From: Myxococcales bacterium
GTDB lineage: Bacteria; Myxococcota; UBA727; JABDBI01
Length of the DNA: 49,145 nt
Direction of reading: 5' to 3'
Assembly: GCA_023248545.1 (NCBI GenBank)
Contig: JAHFEF010000013.1
Location: 2,501 to 51,645 of the forward strand
Part shown: positions 1-9,747 of the stretch, piece by piece
How positions within the stretch are numbered: position 1 is the first letter of the stretch
Layout of the letters: the number at the start of each line of letters is the position of its first letter
Notes under the pieces: generated by a model
What the model was told of the DNA's origin: nothing
Databases searched by the model: none
The model's input: only the letters and a program-made list of their open reading frames with translations
Translations under genes and position numbers: made by a program

Positions 1-1807
<1,807 letters not shown>

Positions 1808-1875
1808 TCCAGATAATTAAGGTCAAGGTTGTTGTGTCATAAAGACCAATCGAAGTTTTGTAAGATTTGTAAAGT

Positions 1876-1993
1876 TTTCGGTGATTATAGCGACAGAGTC
1901 ACACCCGATCCCATCTCGAACTCGGAAGTTAAGCCTGTCTGCGCCGATGGTACTGCACGGGAAACCGTGTGGGAGAGTAGGTCGTTGCCGAAT
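1876..1993 (+). rRNA. 5S ribosomal RNA
   Basis: About 118 bases with the 5S layout: a closing helix between TCGGTGA (1878-1884) and TTGCCGA (1985-1991), the conserved CACACCCGATCCCATCTCGA and GAACTCGGAAGTTAAGC segments, and GGGAGAGTAGGTCG near the 3' side. It lies about 70 bases after the 23S end and should be cotranscribed with it. Ends are set from the closing helix and may shift by a base or two. Confidence 0.95.
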
Positions 1994-2003
1994 TTGTTTC
2001 CGT

Positions 2004-2033
2004 AAGCCCTCATATCTCTATGAGGGCTTTTTT
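2004..2033 (+). terminator. rRNA operon terminator
   Basis: A perfect 11-bp inverted repeat (AAGCCCTCATA / TATGAGGGCTT) with a 4-base TCTC loop runs directly into a T tract. It is a textbook intrinsic terminator 11 bases after the 5S gene. The next gene's ribosome binding site follows almost at once. Confidence 0.9.
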
Positions 2034-2047
2034 ATTGAGGAGAGATT

Positions 2048-2452
2048 ATGCGTCAATTATGTTCCCTGAGTTTATTTTGTTCTTTGTTATCACTGTCTCT
2101 GTTAGCGGAATCGAACTTTAAGGAAAGACTCTTGCGAGAGCAGCATTCGATTTTTTGTCAGGATGCTCAATTGGCTTCCTGTGAAGCACCGCCCACTGGC
2201 CAGACTCTCTATAAAATCAAAGAAGACCTAGGAGAAGACCGTCAGGTAGCCTTATTGGCTGCTCACTTGGTTCCAGGCTCAGCATTGATGGGGTTGATTG
2301 CTGAAGTTTGTACATCTGAAGATGTATTGAAATTTCAGGAAATTGCTCAACATCTCGATCAAATAAAGGACTTGAAAAAGAAAGGTCCTTTTGAGTTATT
2401 CACCAGATCCTGTATCGAGGCTCTTGGGATAGAATATCATTCTGACTTGTAG
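2048..2452 (+). CDS. small exported protein of unknown function
   Basis: 134 residues. The N-terminus has a short positive start followed by a Leu/Ser-rich hydrophobic stretch ending near residue 20 (LLAES), so it is probably a Sec-exported periplasmic or secreted protein of about 114 residues when mature. The mature part is charged and probably helical, with four cysteines (two spaced as C-x7-C near the start, then CTSEDV and SCIEA) that could form disulfides. A strong GAGGAGA sits 6 bases before the ATG, supporting this start. The gene begins only 14 bases after the rRNA terminator's T tract, so its own promoter would have to overlap 5S or the terminator, or it is fed by read-through. I recognise no family. 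Confidence 0.7.
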   Translation: MRQLCSLSLFCSLLSLSLLAESNFKERLLREQHSIFCQDAQLASCEAPPTGQTLYKIKEDLGEDRQVALLAAHLVPGSALMGLIAEVCTSEDVLKFQEIAQHLDQIKDLKKKGPFELFTRSCIEALGIEYHSDL

Positions 2453-2538
2453 TTAGTCTGGGCCCCCATAGGAATATTGCGTTTGCCAACGCTTCAATGC
2501 AGTCCGCTGTGTGCGGCTTTGACGGGGGCAGCTGCCTT

Positions 2539-3978
2539 TCAAAACAGCTGTTCGAGAACTACTTGGTTGTCAATCACGGAGAGATAGGCTGGGTTTTTAG
2601 CTGCGCCCGAGGCAGTAATCAGCGTGGTAAATACGGCCTTCCGGGTACCGGTTCGCGCGAGATAGAGGCTTTTTTTTCGTTTGAGATCTTGTGCATAAGC
2701 ATGGTCCATTTCGAAAGCTTCTCGGTGGTACTTGATTTCACACAGGTTAGTGCTTTGGTCTGCCCGATCAATGATGAGATCTATTTCAGTCTCTTTTTTG
2801 CCATCTATCAAGGATTTCCAGTAGCCAGAAGTCGTGATTACGCCGCCGATACGCAGAGCATCTTTGATTTTTTGCAAGTGTTTAAAACATAAATTTTCAA
2901 ATGCATATCCTGCCCAAATTCTCCAACTTTGAGTATTCTGGTATTGGTGCCAATAGTTTGTATCGAGCCCTTCCATCAAGGTGGCCTTGATGGGTTCGAT
3001 CCACTTCATATAGAACAAACTGTATTCGTCGCTGAGATAGTAGCGCATATCTCGGGCTAGTTTTCCAATCTCAGGTCGTTGAGTGATAAAGCCTGATTCG
3101 ATGAGTTCAGTCAGAATTGAGCTTGTGCGGCCGCCGTTCTTAAGCTTTGTGGCCTGTAGGAGTTCGCTGCGTGATAACCCATACTGCTTTTTGGCCAGTG
3201 TCTGTACGATCTGAAAATGTGGTTCTGGGTTCTGAAAAAGGGAGTGATATAGCTTGTAGAATTCACCCACCAATGGTGATTGTGGTGTAAAGCACAGAGC
3301 ATGAATAGATTGGGCTGCAGATTGCCCTGGGTTCAGATAGGAAAGATATTTAGCCACACCACCGGTGACCATATATATTTCACAGATCTGAGCTCGTGGC
3401 AGGTTGATCCCGCGACTCTGAAGATACTGCTCGGTTGTGGTCAGGCTAAAGGGTGCAATCCGTAGATGAGCGCTCAATCGGCCATAGAGCCCTCCCTTAT
3501 TGTTGATGATTTGATTGACCATCCAAAACGCTGAAGAGCCGCAGACAATCAAAAGCACGTTAGGTGTCCGGGAAAAATGGCGGTTCCAATAGTAGTCTAG
3601 AGCCTGCAAAAATCTGGATTTCGTTGGCGCCAGCCAGGGAAGTTCGTCGAAGAAAAGAACGATTTTTTGGGAGGTGGGAAGTGTTTTGATGACCGACTGT
3701 AATCGCCCGAAGGCCTCGGACCAAGTCTTAGGAGCAGTCCGTTCACCGCCAAACAACGAGTAAAATTCTTCATGAAAGTTGACAAGTTGCTCTTTGGTGC
3801 TGGCGTTGGGAGAGCCGGTAATTTCAAAGAAGATTCCTTTGTCTTTAAAATACTGAGTGATTAAAAATGTCTTTCCGACGCGTCTACGTCCATAGATTGC
3901 TAGAAATTCAGCATTACCAGATTGATAGAGCCGATCTAAAACCTCTATTTCTCTTTCTCTGCCGATCAGGGATTCCAT
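2539..3978 (-). CDS. AAA ATPase with DUF234-type nuclease-like C-terminus
   Basis: 479 residues. The N-terminal half is an archaeal-type ATPase (AAA/STAND-like): Walker A GRRRVGKT near residues 30-37, Walker B LFFDELPWL near 107-115, and a sensor region VCGSSAFWM. A winged-helix-like middle (LSRSELLQ...ESGFI) follows. The C-terminus contains EIDLIIDR...LCEIKYH, the D...E-x-K pattern of the PD-(D/E)XK-like DUF234 domain. Such proteins are scattered across bacteria and archaea, often mobile, and their role is not settled; some are suspected of acting in defence or toxin-like functions. The start at 3978 is preferred because GAGAGG lies just upstream and MESLIGRE is the usual family beginning; the frame is open 16 codons further. 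Confidence 0.85.
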   Translation of the reverse strand: MESLIGREREIEVLDRLYQSGNAEFLAIYGRRRVGKTFLITQYFKDKGIFFEITGSPNASTKEQLVNFHEEFYSLFGGERTAPKTWSEAFGRLQSVIKTLPTSQKIVLFFDELPWLAPTKSRFLQALDYYWNRHFSRTPNVLLIVCGSSAFWMVNQIINNKGGLYGRLSAHLRIAPFSLTTTEQYLQSRGINLPRAQICEIYMVTGGVAKYLSYLNPGQSAAQSIHALCFTPQSPLVGEFYKLYHSLFQNPEPHFQIVQTLAKKQYGLSRSELLQATKLKNGGRTSSILTELIESGFITQRPEIGKLARDMRYYLSDEYSLFYMKWIEPIKATLMEGLDTNYWHQYQNTQSWRIWAGYAFENLCFKHLQKIKDALRIGGVITTSGYWKSLIDGKKETEIDLIIDRADQSTNLCEIKYHREAFEMDHAYAQDLKRKKSLYLARTGTRKAVFTTLITASGAAKNPAYLSVIDNQVVLEQLF

Positions 3979-4192
3979 CAAGCCTCTCTTTTTTGTGAGA
4001 ATAGCTTTAGGATGCCTATATTGCAAGATAATTCTGTTTTTTCTTAAAAAAAGAGCGTGATCGCATGAATTATGATAGATAAATCTGCGAATCGTGTATG
4101 ATAGTAGGTTGTTCGCTTTTTTATTTTATCCCGAAGCTTGAGCAAAAAATAAGTATAGACAAATATTATTGTAAGTGTAGCCTGTTCACAAT

Positions 4193-5461
4193 ATGAATTT
4201 TAAAGACCTGGGGCTCATAGAGCCCCTGATTCGTTCAGTGACTGAGCTGGGCTATCTAGAACCTTCTCCAATTCAGGCAAAAGCTATCCCGGCTGTTCTA
4301 GCCGGACGTGACGTGTTGGCATCGGCACAAACTGGGACTGGCAAAACAGCAGGTTTTGTTCTGCCAATTTTGCAGCGCATGGCTGAAAAGCCGCGTGCCA
4401 AACACAATAGTACGAAGGTCCTGATTTTAACGCCAACCCGTGAACTGGCGGCCCAGGTCCACGAAAGTATTCAGCAGTATGGGCGTTATCTGCCATCGCG
4501 ATCGACTGTTGTTTTTGGGGGCGTGAAAATTAACCCTCAAATCATGCAGTTGCGCCCAGGGGTTGAAATCTTGGTGGCTACCCCAGGGCGTCTCATGGAT
4601 TTGCACAATCAGCGTGCGATTCAATTCAATGAAATCGATACGTTTGTTTTGGATGAAGCCGATCGCATGCTCGATATGGGGTTTATCCACGATATCAAAA
4701 GAATTATTAAGTTGTTGCCTAGAAACCGTCAAAATTTGCTTTTCTCAGCCACGTTTTCGGATGGGATTCGGAATTTGGTCAAGGGCATTTTAAATCAGCC
4801 GGTTGAAATCGATGTGGCACCGCGCAACGCAACGGTCACTTCGGTAACGCAGATAATTCATCGGGTGGATAAATCTAGGAAAACCGAACTGCTCAGCCAT
4901 CTGATCCGCAAAAACAACTGGACGCAGACGTTGGTGTTTTCGAGAACCAAGCACGGCGCCAATCGGTTGGTGGAACAGTTAGCGAAGGCCAATATTGAGG
5001 CAGCAGCGATTCACGGTAATAAGTCGCAATCCAATCGAACGAAAGTATTGGCGGGTTTCAAAGCAGGAGAAATTCGTGTGTTGGTAGCGACAGATATTGC
5101 AGCACGCGGGATTGATATTGAAGAGCTACCTTGTGTGGTCAACTTCGATTTGCCGAACGTCGCTGAAGATTATGTCCACCGGATCGGGCGAACAGGTCGA
5201 GCGGGTGCCACGGGCATCGCTGTGTCCCTGGTGACGGCGGATGAAATGCCTTATCTTCATGCGATTGAAAAATTGATCAAGCAAAAACTGGATCAAGTGG
5301 CTGTTCCTGATTTTAAACCGCGGCATAACTCGCCCGATTTAACCACGGCCACCAAAAATGGCCAGCTTTTGTTAGGTAACCCGAAGCGGATTGGCCAGGT
5401 TATTGTTCATCAAGGCAAAGCACCCCGCGCCCCCACTTTCTTTAAGGGGCGCGGTCAATAA
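4193..5461 (+). CDS. rhlE: DEAD-box ATP-dependent RNA helicase, RhlE-like
   Basis: 422 residues with all core helicase motifs: Q motif (F-x3-GL...PSPIQ, to residue 28), motif I AQTGTGKT (45-52), Ia [19 protein letters not shown] (130-137), DEAD (154-157), SAT (185-187), and in domain 2 [13 protein letters not shown] and [10 protein letters not shown]. It unwinds structured RNA, typically in ribosome assembly or mRNA decay, using ATP in the cytoplasm. The short C-terminal tail without a long basic extension fits RhlE better than CsdA/DeaD. The 214-base gap before it, shared with the divergent ATPase gene, is AT-rich and should hold its promoter, but no hexamer pair or strong Shine-Dalgarno stands out. 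It converges on the next gene with a 3-base gap. Confidence 0.93.
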   Translation: MNFKDLGLIEPLIRSVTELGYLEPSPIQAKAIPAVLAGRDVLASAQTGTGKTAGFVLPILQRMAEKPRAKHNSTKVLILTPTRELAAQVHESIQQYGRYLPSRSTVVFGGVKINPQIMQLRPGVEILVATPGRLMDLHNQRAIQFNEIDTFVLDEADRMLDMGFIHDIKRIIKLLPRNRQNLLFSATFSDGIRNLVKGILNQPVEIDVAPRNATVTSVTQIIHRVDKSRKTELLSHLIRKNNWTQTLVFSRTKHGANRLVEQLAKANIEAAAIHGNKSQSNRTKVLAGFKAGEIRVLVATDIAARGIDIEELPCVVNFDLPNVAEDYVHRIGRTGRAGATGIAVSLVTADEMPYLHAIEKLIKQKLDQVAVPDFKPRHNSPDLTTATKNGQLLLGNPKRIGQVIVHQGKAPRAPTFFKGRGQ

Positions 5462-5464
5462 CAG

Positions 5465-6316
5465 CTATTTTTTGCTGACGTGCTTGATAACTTTTTTAAC
5501 TTCCTGACGGAATTGAGCCATGTCAGTTTGTGCACCATTAAGTACCGTACTCCAGTGACGTGTGAGTGCTCCAACAGCAACAGCTTCCTGGATTTCTTGT
5601 TCGGTGGCGCCATTGGCTTTGGCCGACGCTGTGTGGAAATAGACACAGTATTCGCACGGAACTTGTGCCGACACACCTAAGCCGATCAGGTCTTTGTATT
5701 TAGGTTCAATCGAAGTTTGATTGCTGAGTTCGATTGTTTTCATGACATCCCAGGCTCCTTGGAGGCCGGATTTCGGAAATACTTGCATAAAAGAGGGCAC
5801 TTGACCCAAGGTCATCGAGATTTCTTGATAGAGTGGGCTCTGGCCTTGTACATCGACTACTTTTTTGTCTGGATTTTGAGTGTAGTTCAAAATGCCGTCA
5901 ACCTGTTGGATGAACTGATCGTAGTTGAGTTGATTGCCATTCGCAATCGTACTCCAGTGGCGAACCAGTGCGCTGATTGCAATCGCTTCTTTGCGTTGCT
6001 CTTCTGTAGCGCCATTCAGCGTTGCGAATTGCGTGTGAAAATAGACACAATAGCTGCAAGGAATTTGTGCCGAGACGGCTAGCCCGATCAGTTCTTTGTA
6101 TTTGTTTGGAATGGCTGTTTGTGTGTTTAAGAGAATGCCTTTCATCTCGTCCCAAGCACCAGGCAGAGCCTGTTGGGGATAAGCGTCGAAGAATGAGGGA
6201 ACGAGGCCCATGGTTTTCTTAATTTCAGCCCGAGTTTGCTGTAATTGCGTCGGTGCTGCTGAGTTTAAGCCCAAACTAAAGGCGAATAGACACGAAAAGA
6301 ACAATATGTTTTTCAT
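5465..6316 (-). CDS. exported tandem AhpD-like (carboxymuconolactone decarboxylase family) protein
   Basis: 283 residues with a signal peptide (hydrophobic stretch ending near LNSAAP). The mature protein is an internal duplication: each half begins xLGxVPSF, continues GAWDxMK, and carries a CxYCVYFHT redox motif (PCSYCVYFH and PCEYCVYFH) followed by NGATE and LxRHWST. CxxC plus the following His is the catalytic signature of AhpD-type alkylhydroperoxidases, which use a cysteine pair to reduce peroxides. Most family members are single-domain and cytoplasmic; two fused domains with an export signal suggest a periplasmic or envelope role. The substrate is unknown. The ATG is followed by a good Lys-start signal, with GGAGG upstream (minus strand, about 8 bases). 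Confidence 0.85.
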   Translation of the reverse strand: MKNILFFSCLFAFSLGLNSAAPTQLQQTRAEIKKTMGLVPSFFDAYPQQALPGAWDEMKGILLNTQTAIPNKYKELIGLAVSAQIPCSYCVYFHTQFATLNGATEEQRKEAIAISALVRHWSTIANGNQLNYDQFIQQVDGILNYTQNPDKKVVDVQGQSPLYQEISMTLGQVPSFMQVFPKSGLQGAWDVMKTIELSNQTSIEPKYKDLIGLGVSAQVPCEYCVYFHTASAKANGATEQEIQEAVAVGALTRHWSTVLNGAQTDMAQFRQEVKKVIKHVSKK

Positions 6317-6395
6317 TTTTCCTCCAAAACGGAGACTAGCATGGGTTGCCTTCTAAAAGCTTACTGATACAAAACTTAACCAACGGAGGTATTTC

Positions 6396-6923
6396 ATGTT
6401 CAAGAGAATTCTATTGTCCAGTCTGGTATTAGCTGCGGGAATTGGTTTTGCGGCGCTGCCCGATTTAAACCAGGCAGACAGAGAGTCCATGGCAAACTTG
6501 ATTGTCAAAGGAAAAGTAGTGAAAGTTACCAAAACTCTACAAGACGTTGGGCACGGTGATCAAGATTGGGTATTCACGGCGGCGCTTGAAGTATCCACCG
6601 TGCAAAAAGGGGACCAAGAGCTCGGGTTGCTCGAAATCACCTACTCGAAACCTGCTAAGCGCCCAAAAAACTGGGTCGGCCCACAAGGTCAAAAGCTGTT
6701 GCCACGCGTCAATGATGAAGGTGTGTTTTACTTGCAACCTATGAATTCGACAACGGCCTGGCGCTTGTTGGAGCCGAATGGCTGGGACAAACACGCATCT
6801 GCTTTGCAGGAAACCTATATCGACCACGATGATTTGGATTTGGATTTGGATTTGGATATGGGATGGCGGTATGACGTTGGGGATGAGTTGCACCACCACG
6901 CTGCTGAAGACCATGAGTTCTAG
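6396..6923 (+). CDS. exported protein with acidic Leu-Asp repeat and His-rich tail
   Basis: 175 residues. The signal peptide ends near GIGFAALPD. The central part (LIVKGKVVKVTKTL...VFTAALEVSTVQKGD) has the alternating pattern of a small beta-barrel, possibly OB/NTR-like, as in many exported proteins described only as hypothetical; this is a guess from pattern. The C-terminus is odd: an acidic (Leu-Asp) repeat encoded by a hexanucleotide repeat, then a His/Glu/Asp-rich end (HHHAAEDHEF) that could bind metal. GGAGG lies 7 bases before the ATG. It is divergent from the AhpD-like gene, with 79 bases between them. Confidence 0.7.
   Translation: MFKRILLSSLVLAAGIGFAALPDLNQADRESMANLIVKGKVVKVTKTLQDVGHGDQDWVFTAALEVSTVQKGDQELGLLEITYSKPAKRPKNWVGPQGQKLLPRVNDEGVFYLQPMNSTTAWRLLEPNGWDKHASALQETYIDHDDLDLDLDLDMGWRYDVGDELHHHAAEDHEF
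6831..6857 (+). repeat. in-frame hexanucleotide repeat (GATTTG)4
   Basis: Four perfect GATTTG units plus a final GAT encode alternating Asp-Leu near the C-terminus of the exported protein at 6396-6923. Because the unit is six bases, slippage would change the number of Leu-Asp pairs without a frameshift. Confidence 0.9.
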
Positions 6924-6936
6924 GAATTAACTGTTA

Positions 6937-7512
6937 TCAATAGGGCTGCTCAGCTGACAGCAGCCCTTGCGCCTGGGCGATTTCGTATAATGCCTGGCGT
7001 TTTTGTTTGGTGCCCGTGCGTTTTGGGGTTCCTGCCTGAGTAGGGGCAAGTACGCCAGCGAGCGCAAGCGCCAAAGCGTCCGCAGCGTCTTCTGCGGGCT
7101 TTTTGTCGAGCTTGAGCAACAGCTTGATCATTTCACCAACTTGGTTTTTATCAGCCTGGCCGTGGCCTGTAATAGCCTGTTTGACTTTTCGAGGCGCGAT
7201 GCTGGTGACAGAAATTTCGGCTAGGCCCAACATGGCCAGCACGGCCCCTCGAGCTTGTCCTAAAATCAGCGCCGATCGTGCATGTTCACCGACGAAGACG
7301 TCTTCTAGGGCAGCTTGGTCCGGTTGATACTCGGCGAGTATGGCTTGTAAATGCTTGGCCAGTTCACCCATACGCTCTGGCAATTCTTGTTCAAGATCTA
7401 GGCGCAAAACTCTAGCTAAAATACAGGTGGCCTGTCTTGTTTGGGGATCGTAGTCGATGATCCCAATGCCTGTTTTTCGAGATCCCGGATCAATGCCAAT
7501 CATGCGCAACAT
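6937..7512 (-). CDS. ruvC: Holliday junction resolvase RuvC
   Basis: 191 residues. RuvC cuts four-way junctions symmetrically during recombinational repair, as a dimer with RuvAB. Visible signatures are the first catalytic Asp in MIGIDPGSRKTGIGI, the catalytic Glu in AALEDVFVG, the GQARGAVL segment, and the C-terminal acidic cluster in PAEDAADALALAL. The frame carries about 18 residues beyond the usual E. coli length at the C-terminus (basic KRTGTKQKR, then a helix). Two starts are possible, at 7512 and at the conserved MIGIDPG (7503); neither has a clear Shine-Dalgarno. ruvA and ruvB are not adjacent, which is less common. Confidence 0.93.
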   Translation of the reverse strand: MLRMIGIDPGSRKTGIGIIDYDPQTRQATCILARVLRLDLEQELPERMGELAKHLQAILAEYQPDQAALEDVFVGEHARSALILGQARGAVLAMLGLAEISVTSIAPRKVKQAITGHGQADKNQVGEMIKLLLKLDKKPAEDAADALALALAGVLAPTQAGTPKRTGTKQKRQALYEIAQAQGLLSAEQPY

Positions 7513-7582
7513 AGGTGAACTCAGAGTATGCCAGGAATAAGTCTCAAAAGACAGAGCTTACACTTGAACATGGAGGCTGCTT

Positions 7583-8047
7583 ATGTTTCGAATAGCTATT
7601 TTGACGGTATTGGTTTTCTCGATGGGTGCGATGGCGGGTGGATCTGCGAGTGGATCTTCGGATCAACCCGCGAATCAACCTGTGGTAAGTTGCTTTGGGA
7701 GTGATTGCACAGAATCACAGCAAGGAGCCGCTTGGATCGGCAGTGTCATCAATCCAGCTCTGTTTGGACTTGCTGCCCTGACGGTAGTGGGTAAAGTGTC
7801 AAAACCCGGTACGGGCATGGATGCCAAGACAGGTTTTTGGGCTTTCGCTGCAGTCGGGAGTCTGGCTTGGGGGACGTATGCACTCTATGCGGAGGATGCC
7901 ACGACGGCTTGGGCGAATTATGGGGTGGGGGTTGGTGTGCCAGTATTGACCGGTATGGCTTATGGGCTGCGAAGCCTTTGTAAGCAGGCCGATGAAACTA
8001 ATGGGCTTCTGAGACAGCCGCTAAACGGAGTTCGATCGTCGATTTAG
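7583..8047 (+). CDS. small exported membrane protein, unknown function
   Basis: 154 residues. A signal peptide (ending near AMAGGSA) is followed by a Ser/Pro/Gln-rich stretch with a C-x4-C pair (SCFGSDC), then about three hydrophobic segments around residues 50-70, 82-100 and 108-128 with Gly/Ala-rich faces. It is probably an inner-membrane protein of unknown role. GGAGG is placed well before the ATG. The last 27 bases overlap the end of the convergent ClC gene. In size and topology it resembles the small exported membrane proteins near 34 kb and 48 kb, but I see no convincing sequence match. Confidence 0.65.
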   Translation: MFRIAILTVLVFSMGAMAGGSASGSSDQPANQPVVSCFGSDCTESQQGAAWIGSVINPALFGLAALTVVGKVSKPGTGMDAKTGFWAFAAVGSLAWGTYALYAEDATTAWANYGVGVGVPVLTGMAYGLRSLCKQADETNGLLRQPLNGVRSSI

Positions 8048-9250
8048 AGTGGCTAAATAAGCGCCTGTGACAGCCAAGATAATGGGGATGAGAAAACTCG
8101 GGTTGACCCGAGTGAACTCAAAAATCAAAATCACGGCTGTCACGGGCATTTTTTGCGCCGAGGCCAAAAACGCTGTTGCTCCGACGATGGCGAACGTATT
8201 CAAAGCAGGTCCTGGCCAGAGCAGTTGCCAGAGACCACCTAGTAAGACGGCCAATAAAGCACCATTGGCCAACGACGGTGTGAGCAACCCCCCATGTGTG
8301 CCTGAACGCAGTGTTGAACACACGAAAAACACCCGAAGCAGCAATAAAATCGCCGTGAGCCCTAAGCCAATGGCGTCGTTGAACTCAAGCTGCGCGGGGC
8401 TTTTACCGTTGCCAAGTAGCGCCGGAAAATAGATTGCTAACAGGCCCAGCAGAGTGAAATTAAGCAAGCATAATACAGGCGTTTGCCAATTGGTTTGAGC
8501 TTTGCTTCGGGCATAGTTAGCTGCTCGTTCAAACCAGTGTCCCAAAAATCCAAAAATGGGCCCCGTGATAAGAGACCAAACAATCAACGAATTGCTGATG
8601 GCTAAATGGGGGACTTGATACGCGGGATGATTTCCGAGGCCAATCCATGAAACGATTACAGCAATGCCTGAAATCGCTACAGCACGAATCAATAATCCAA
8701 GGCTGAATTCACGCAGGATCACCTCGAGAACAAACACGGCTCCAGCGAATGGAACGTTATAAACCGCCGCGAGGCCAGCACCTGCACCGCACGCGAGCAT
8801 GATTTGAGTGTCTCGGGGAGACAGTCCTGCTTGGGACGAAAACCTCTGTGCGATGAGTGTGCCAAGCTCTCGCGGTGCGACCTCTCGACCCATAGGCGAT
8901 CCCATTGCCACGGCGATGATTTGTAAGAATATGTGGCTTAAGGTGGTTAAGACTGGCATCGTTTTGCGAGCAGCGACAGCGTCGGAGATGCTCACCAAAG
9001 GCTTGCCAAAGCGACCAATTAGCCACCAGCCTAAGCCAGCAATGACGCCCAGCAAGATTAGGACGAGGACGCGTCGCTCTGGAGAGGCAGCTTCAACGCC
9101 TTGTAGAAAACTCTCGGGGCCTATGAGCATGCCGGGGCTGTACCCATAAGACAGATGTTGGACGGCTCGCAGTAGCAATGCCAGCGTCATGCCGCCGAGG
9201 CCAGCGCCCACCCCCACGAGGGCGCTTACACAAACCAGCCGAAATTTCAC
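8021..9250 (-). CDS. ClC-family chloride channel/transporter
   Basis: 409 residues, almost entirely hydrophobic helices. ClC signatures visible are MGREVAPRELG (residues 120-130), matching the GREGP loop with the gating glutamate (E123) kept but Gly-Pro changed to Val-Ala; HGGLLTPSLANGALL, equivalent to GGIFxPSL; and VTAVILIFEFT near the C-terminus. ClC proteins move chloride or related anions through the inner membrane, often as proton antiporters. There is no C-terminal CBS domain, as in many bacterial forms. Its start lies 1 base after the stop of the upstream kdpC, so the two are cotranscribed. The exact anion cannot be told from sequence. Confidence 0.88.
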   Translation of the reverse strand: MKFRLVCVSALVGVGAGLGGMTLALLLRAVQHLSYGYSPGMLIGPESFLQGVEAASPERRVLVLILLGVIAGLGWWLIGRFGKPLVSISDAVAARKTMPVLTTLSHIFLQIIAVAMGSPMGREVAPRELGTLIAQRFSSQAGLSPRDTQIMLACGAGAGLAAVYNVPFAGAVFVLEVILREFSLGLLIRAVAISGIAVIVSWIGLGNHPAYQVPHLAISNSLIVWSLITGPIFGFLGHWFERAANYARSKAQTNWQTPVLCLLNFTLLGLLAIYFPALLGNGKSPAQLEFNDAIGLGLTAILLLLRVFFVCSTLRSGTHGGLLTPSLANGALLAVLLGGLWQLLWPGPALNTFAIVGATAFLASAQKMPVTAVILIFEFTRVNPSFLIPIILAVTGAYLATLNRRSNSV

Positions 9251-9251
9251 C

Positions 9252-9710
9252 TTACAATCCCTTGTCTAGCTCCAAATTGGCTAGCAAGACATTAAGATAC
9301 GGCCTTTTGGATTGGGCAAGCAAGTCTTCCAGTTGTTCTGGTTTTATTTTGCGCGCCTCGGCGATTCTGGGAATTTGGAACCGGGCCATTTCGAGCGTAA
9401 TATCGGGGTCCAAACCGCTGGCTGACGTGGTTTGATTAGGGTCTTTGGGAAATTTGGGGTTCGTGGGGCCGAGATTGCTGGCGCCAGACGGGACAGCATT
9501 GTAGTTGCTCGCCGAGGGTCTGGGCCAAAAATATTTCGGATCATGAAATGGCTGGGCAATTAGTTCGCTGCCGATGATTTGATTATTTTGAGTGATCAGG
9601 CTGCCTTTGCTTTGTTTGGGAAATGCTAATTGAACAACAGCGGTCACCGCAAGTGGATAAACAACGCCCGTTATGAGGGTCATCATCACAAAGAACAAGA
9701 TGGGCTGCAT
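9252..9710 (-). CDS. kdpC: KdpC-like potassium-ATPase subunit, orphan and internally shortened
   Basis: 152 residues. KdpC is the single-span accessory subunit that stabilises the KdpFABC potassium pump. Clear family features are the N-terminal membrane helix with TGVVYPL, the GSELIAQPF and YFWPRPSA motifs, GASNLGPTNP, TSASGLDPDIT and the NVLLANLELDK end. Compared with E. coli KdpC (about 190 residues), some 25-30 residues are missing between GPTNP and the SASGLD motif, and about 10 near the C-terminus. No kdpA, kdpB or kdpDE occurs in the window; the neighbours are icd upstream and a ClC gene 1 base downstream. It may be a remnant or a repurposed accessory subunit. Confidence 0.85.
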   Translation of the reverse strand: MQPILFFVMMTLITGVVYPLAVTAVVQLAFPKQSKGSLITQNNQIIGSELIAQPFHDPKYFWPRPSASNYNAVPSGASNLGPTNPKFPKDPNQTTSASGLDPDITLEMARFQIPRIAEARKIKPEQLEDLLAQSKRPYLNVLLANLELDKGL

Positions 9711-9747
9711 AGTTTGGAAACAGGGACAGAAGCTGGATTATTTCTTC

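Noticed and set aside
2497..2892. Plus-strand frame of 131 codons
   Set aside because: It lies opposite the well-supported ATPase gene and has no ribosome binding site or family features.
6942..6967. Hairpin AGGGCTGCT / AGCAGCCCT between two convergent genes as a terminator
   Set aside because: No T tract follows on either strand and it lies in the end of ruvC; too weak to call.
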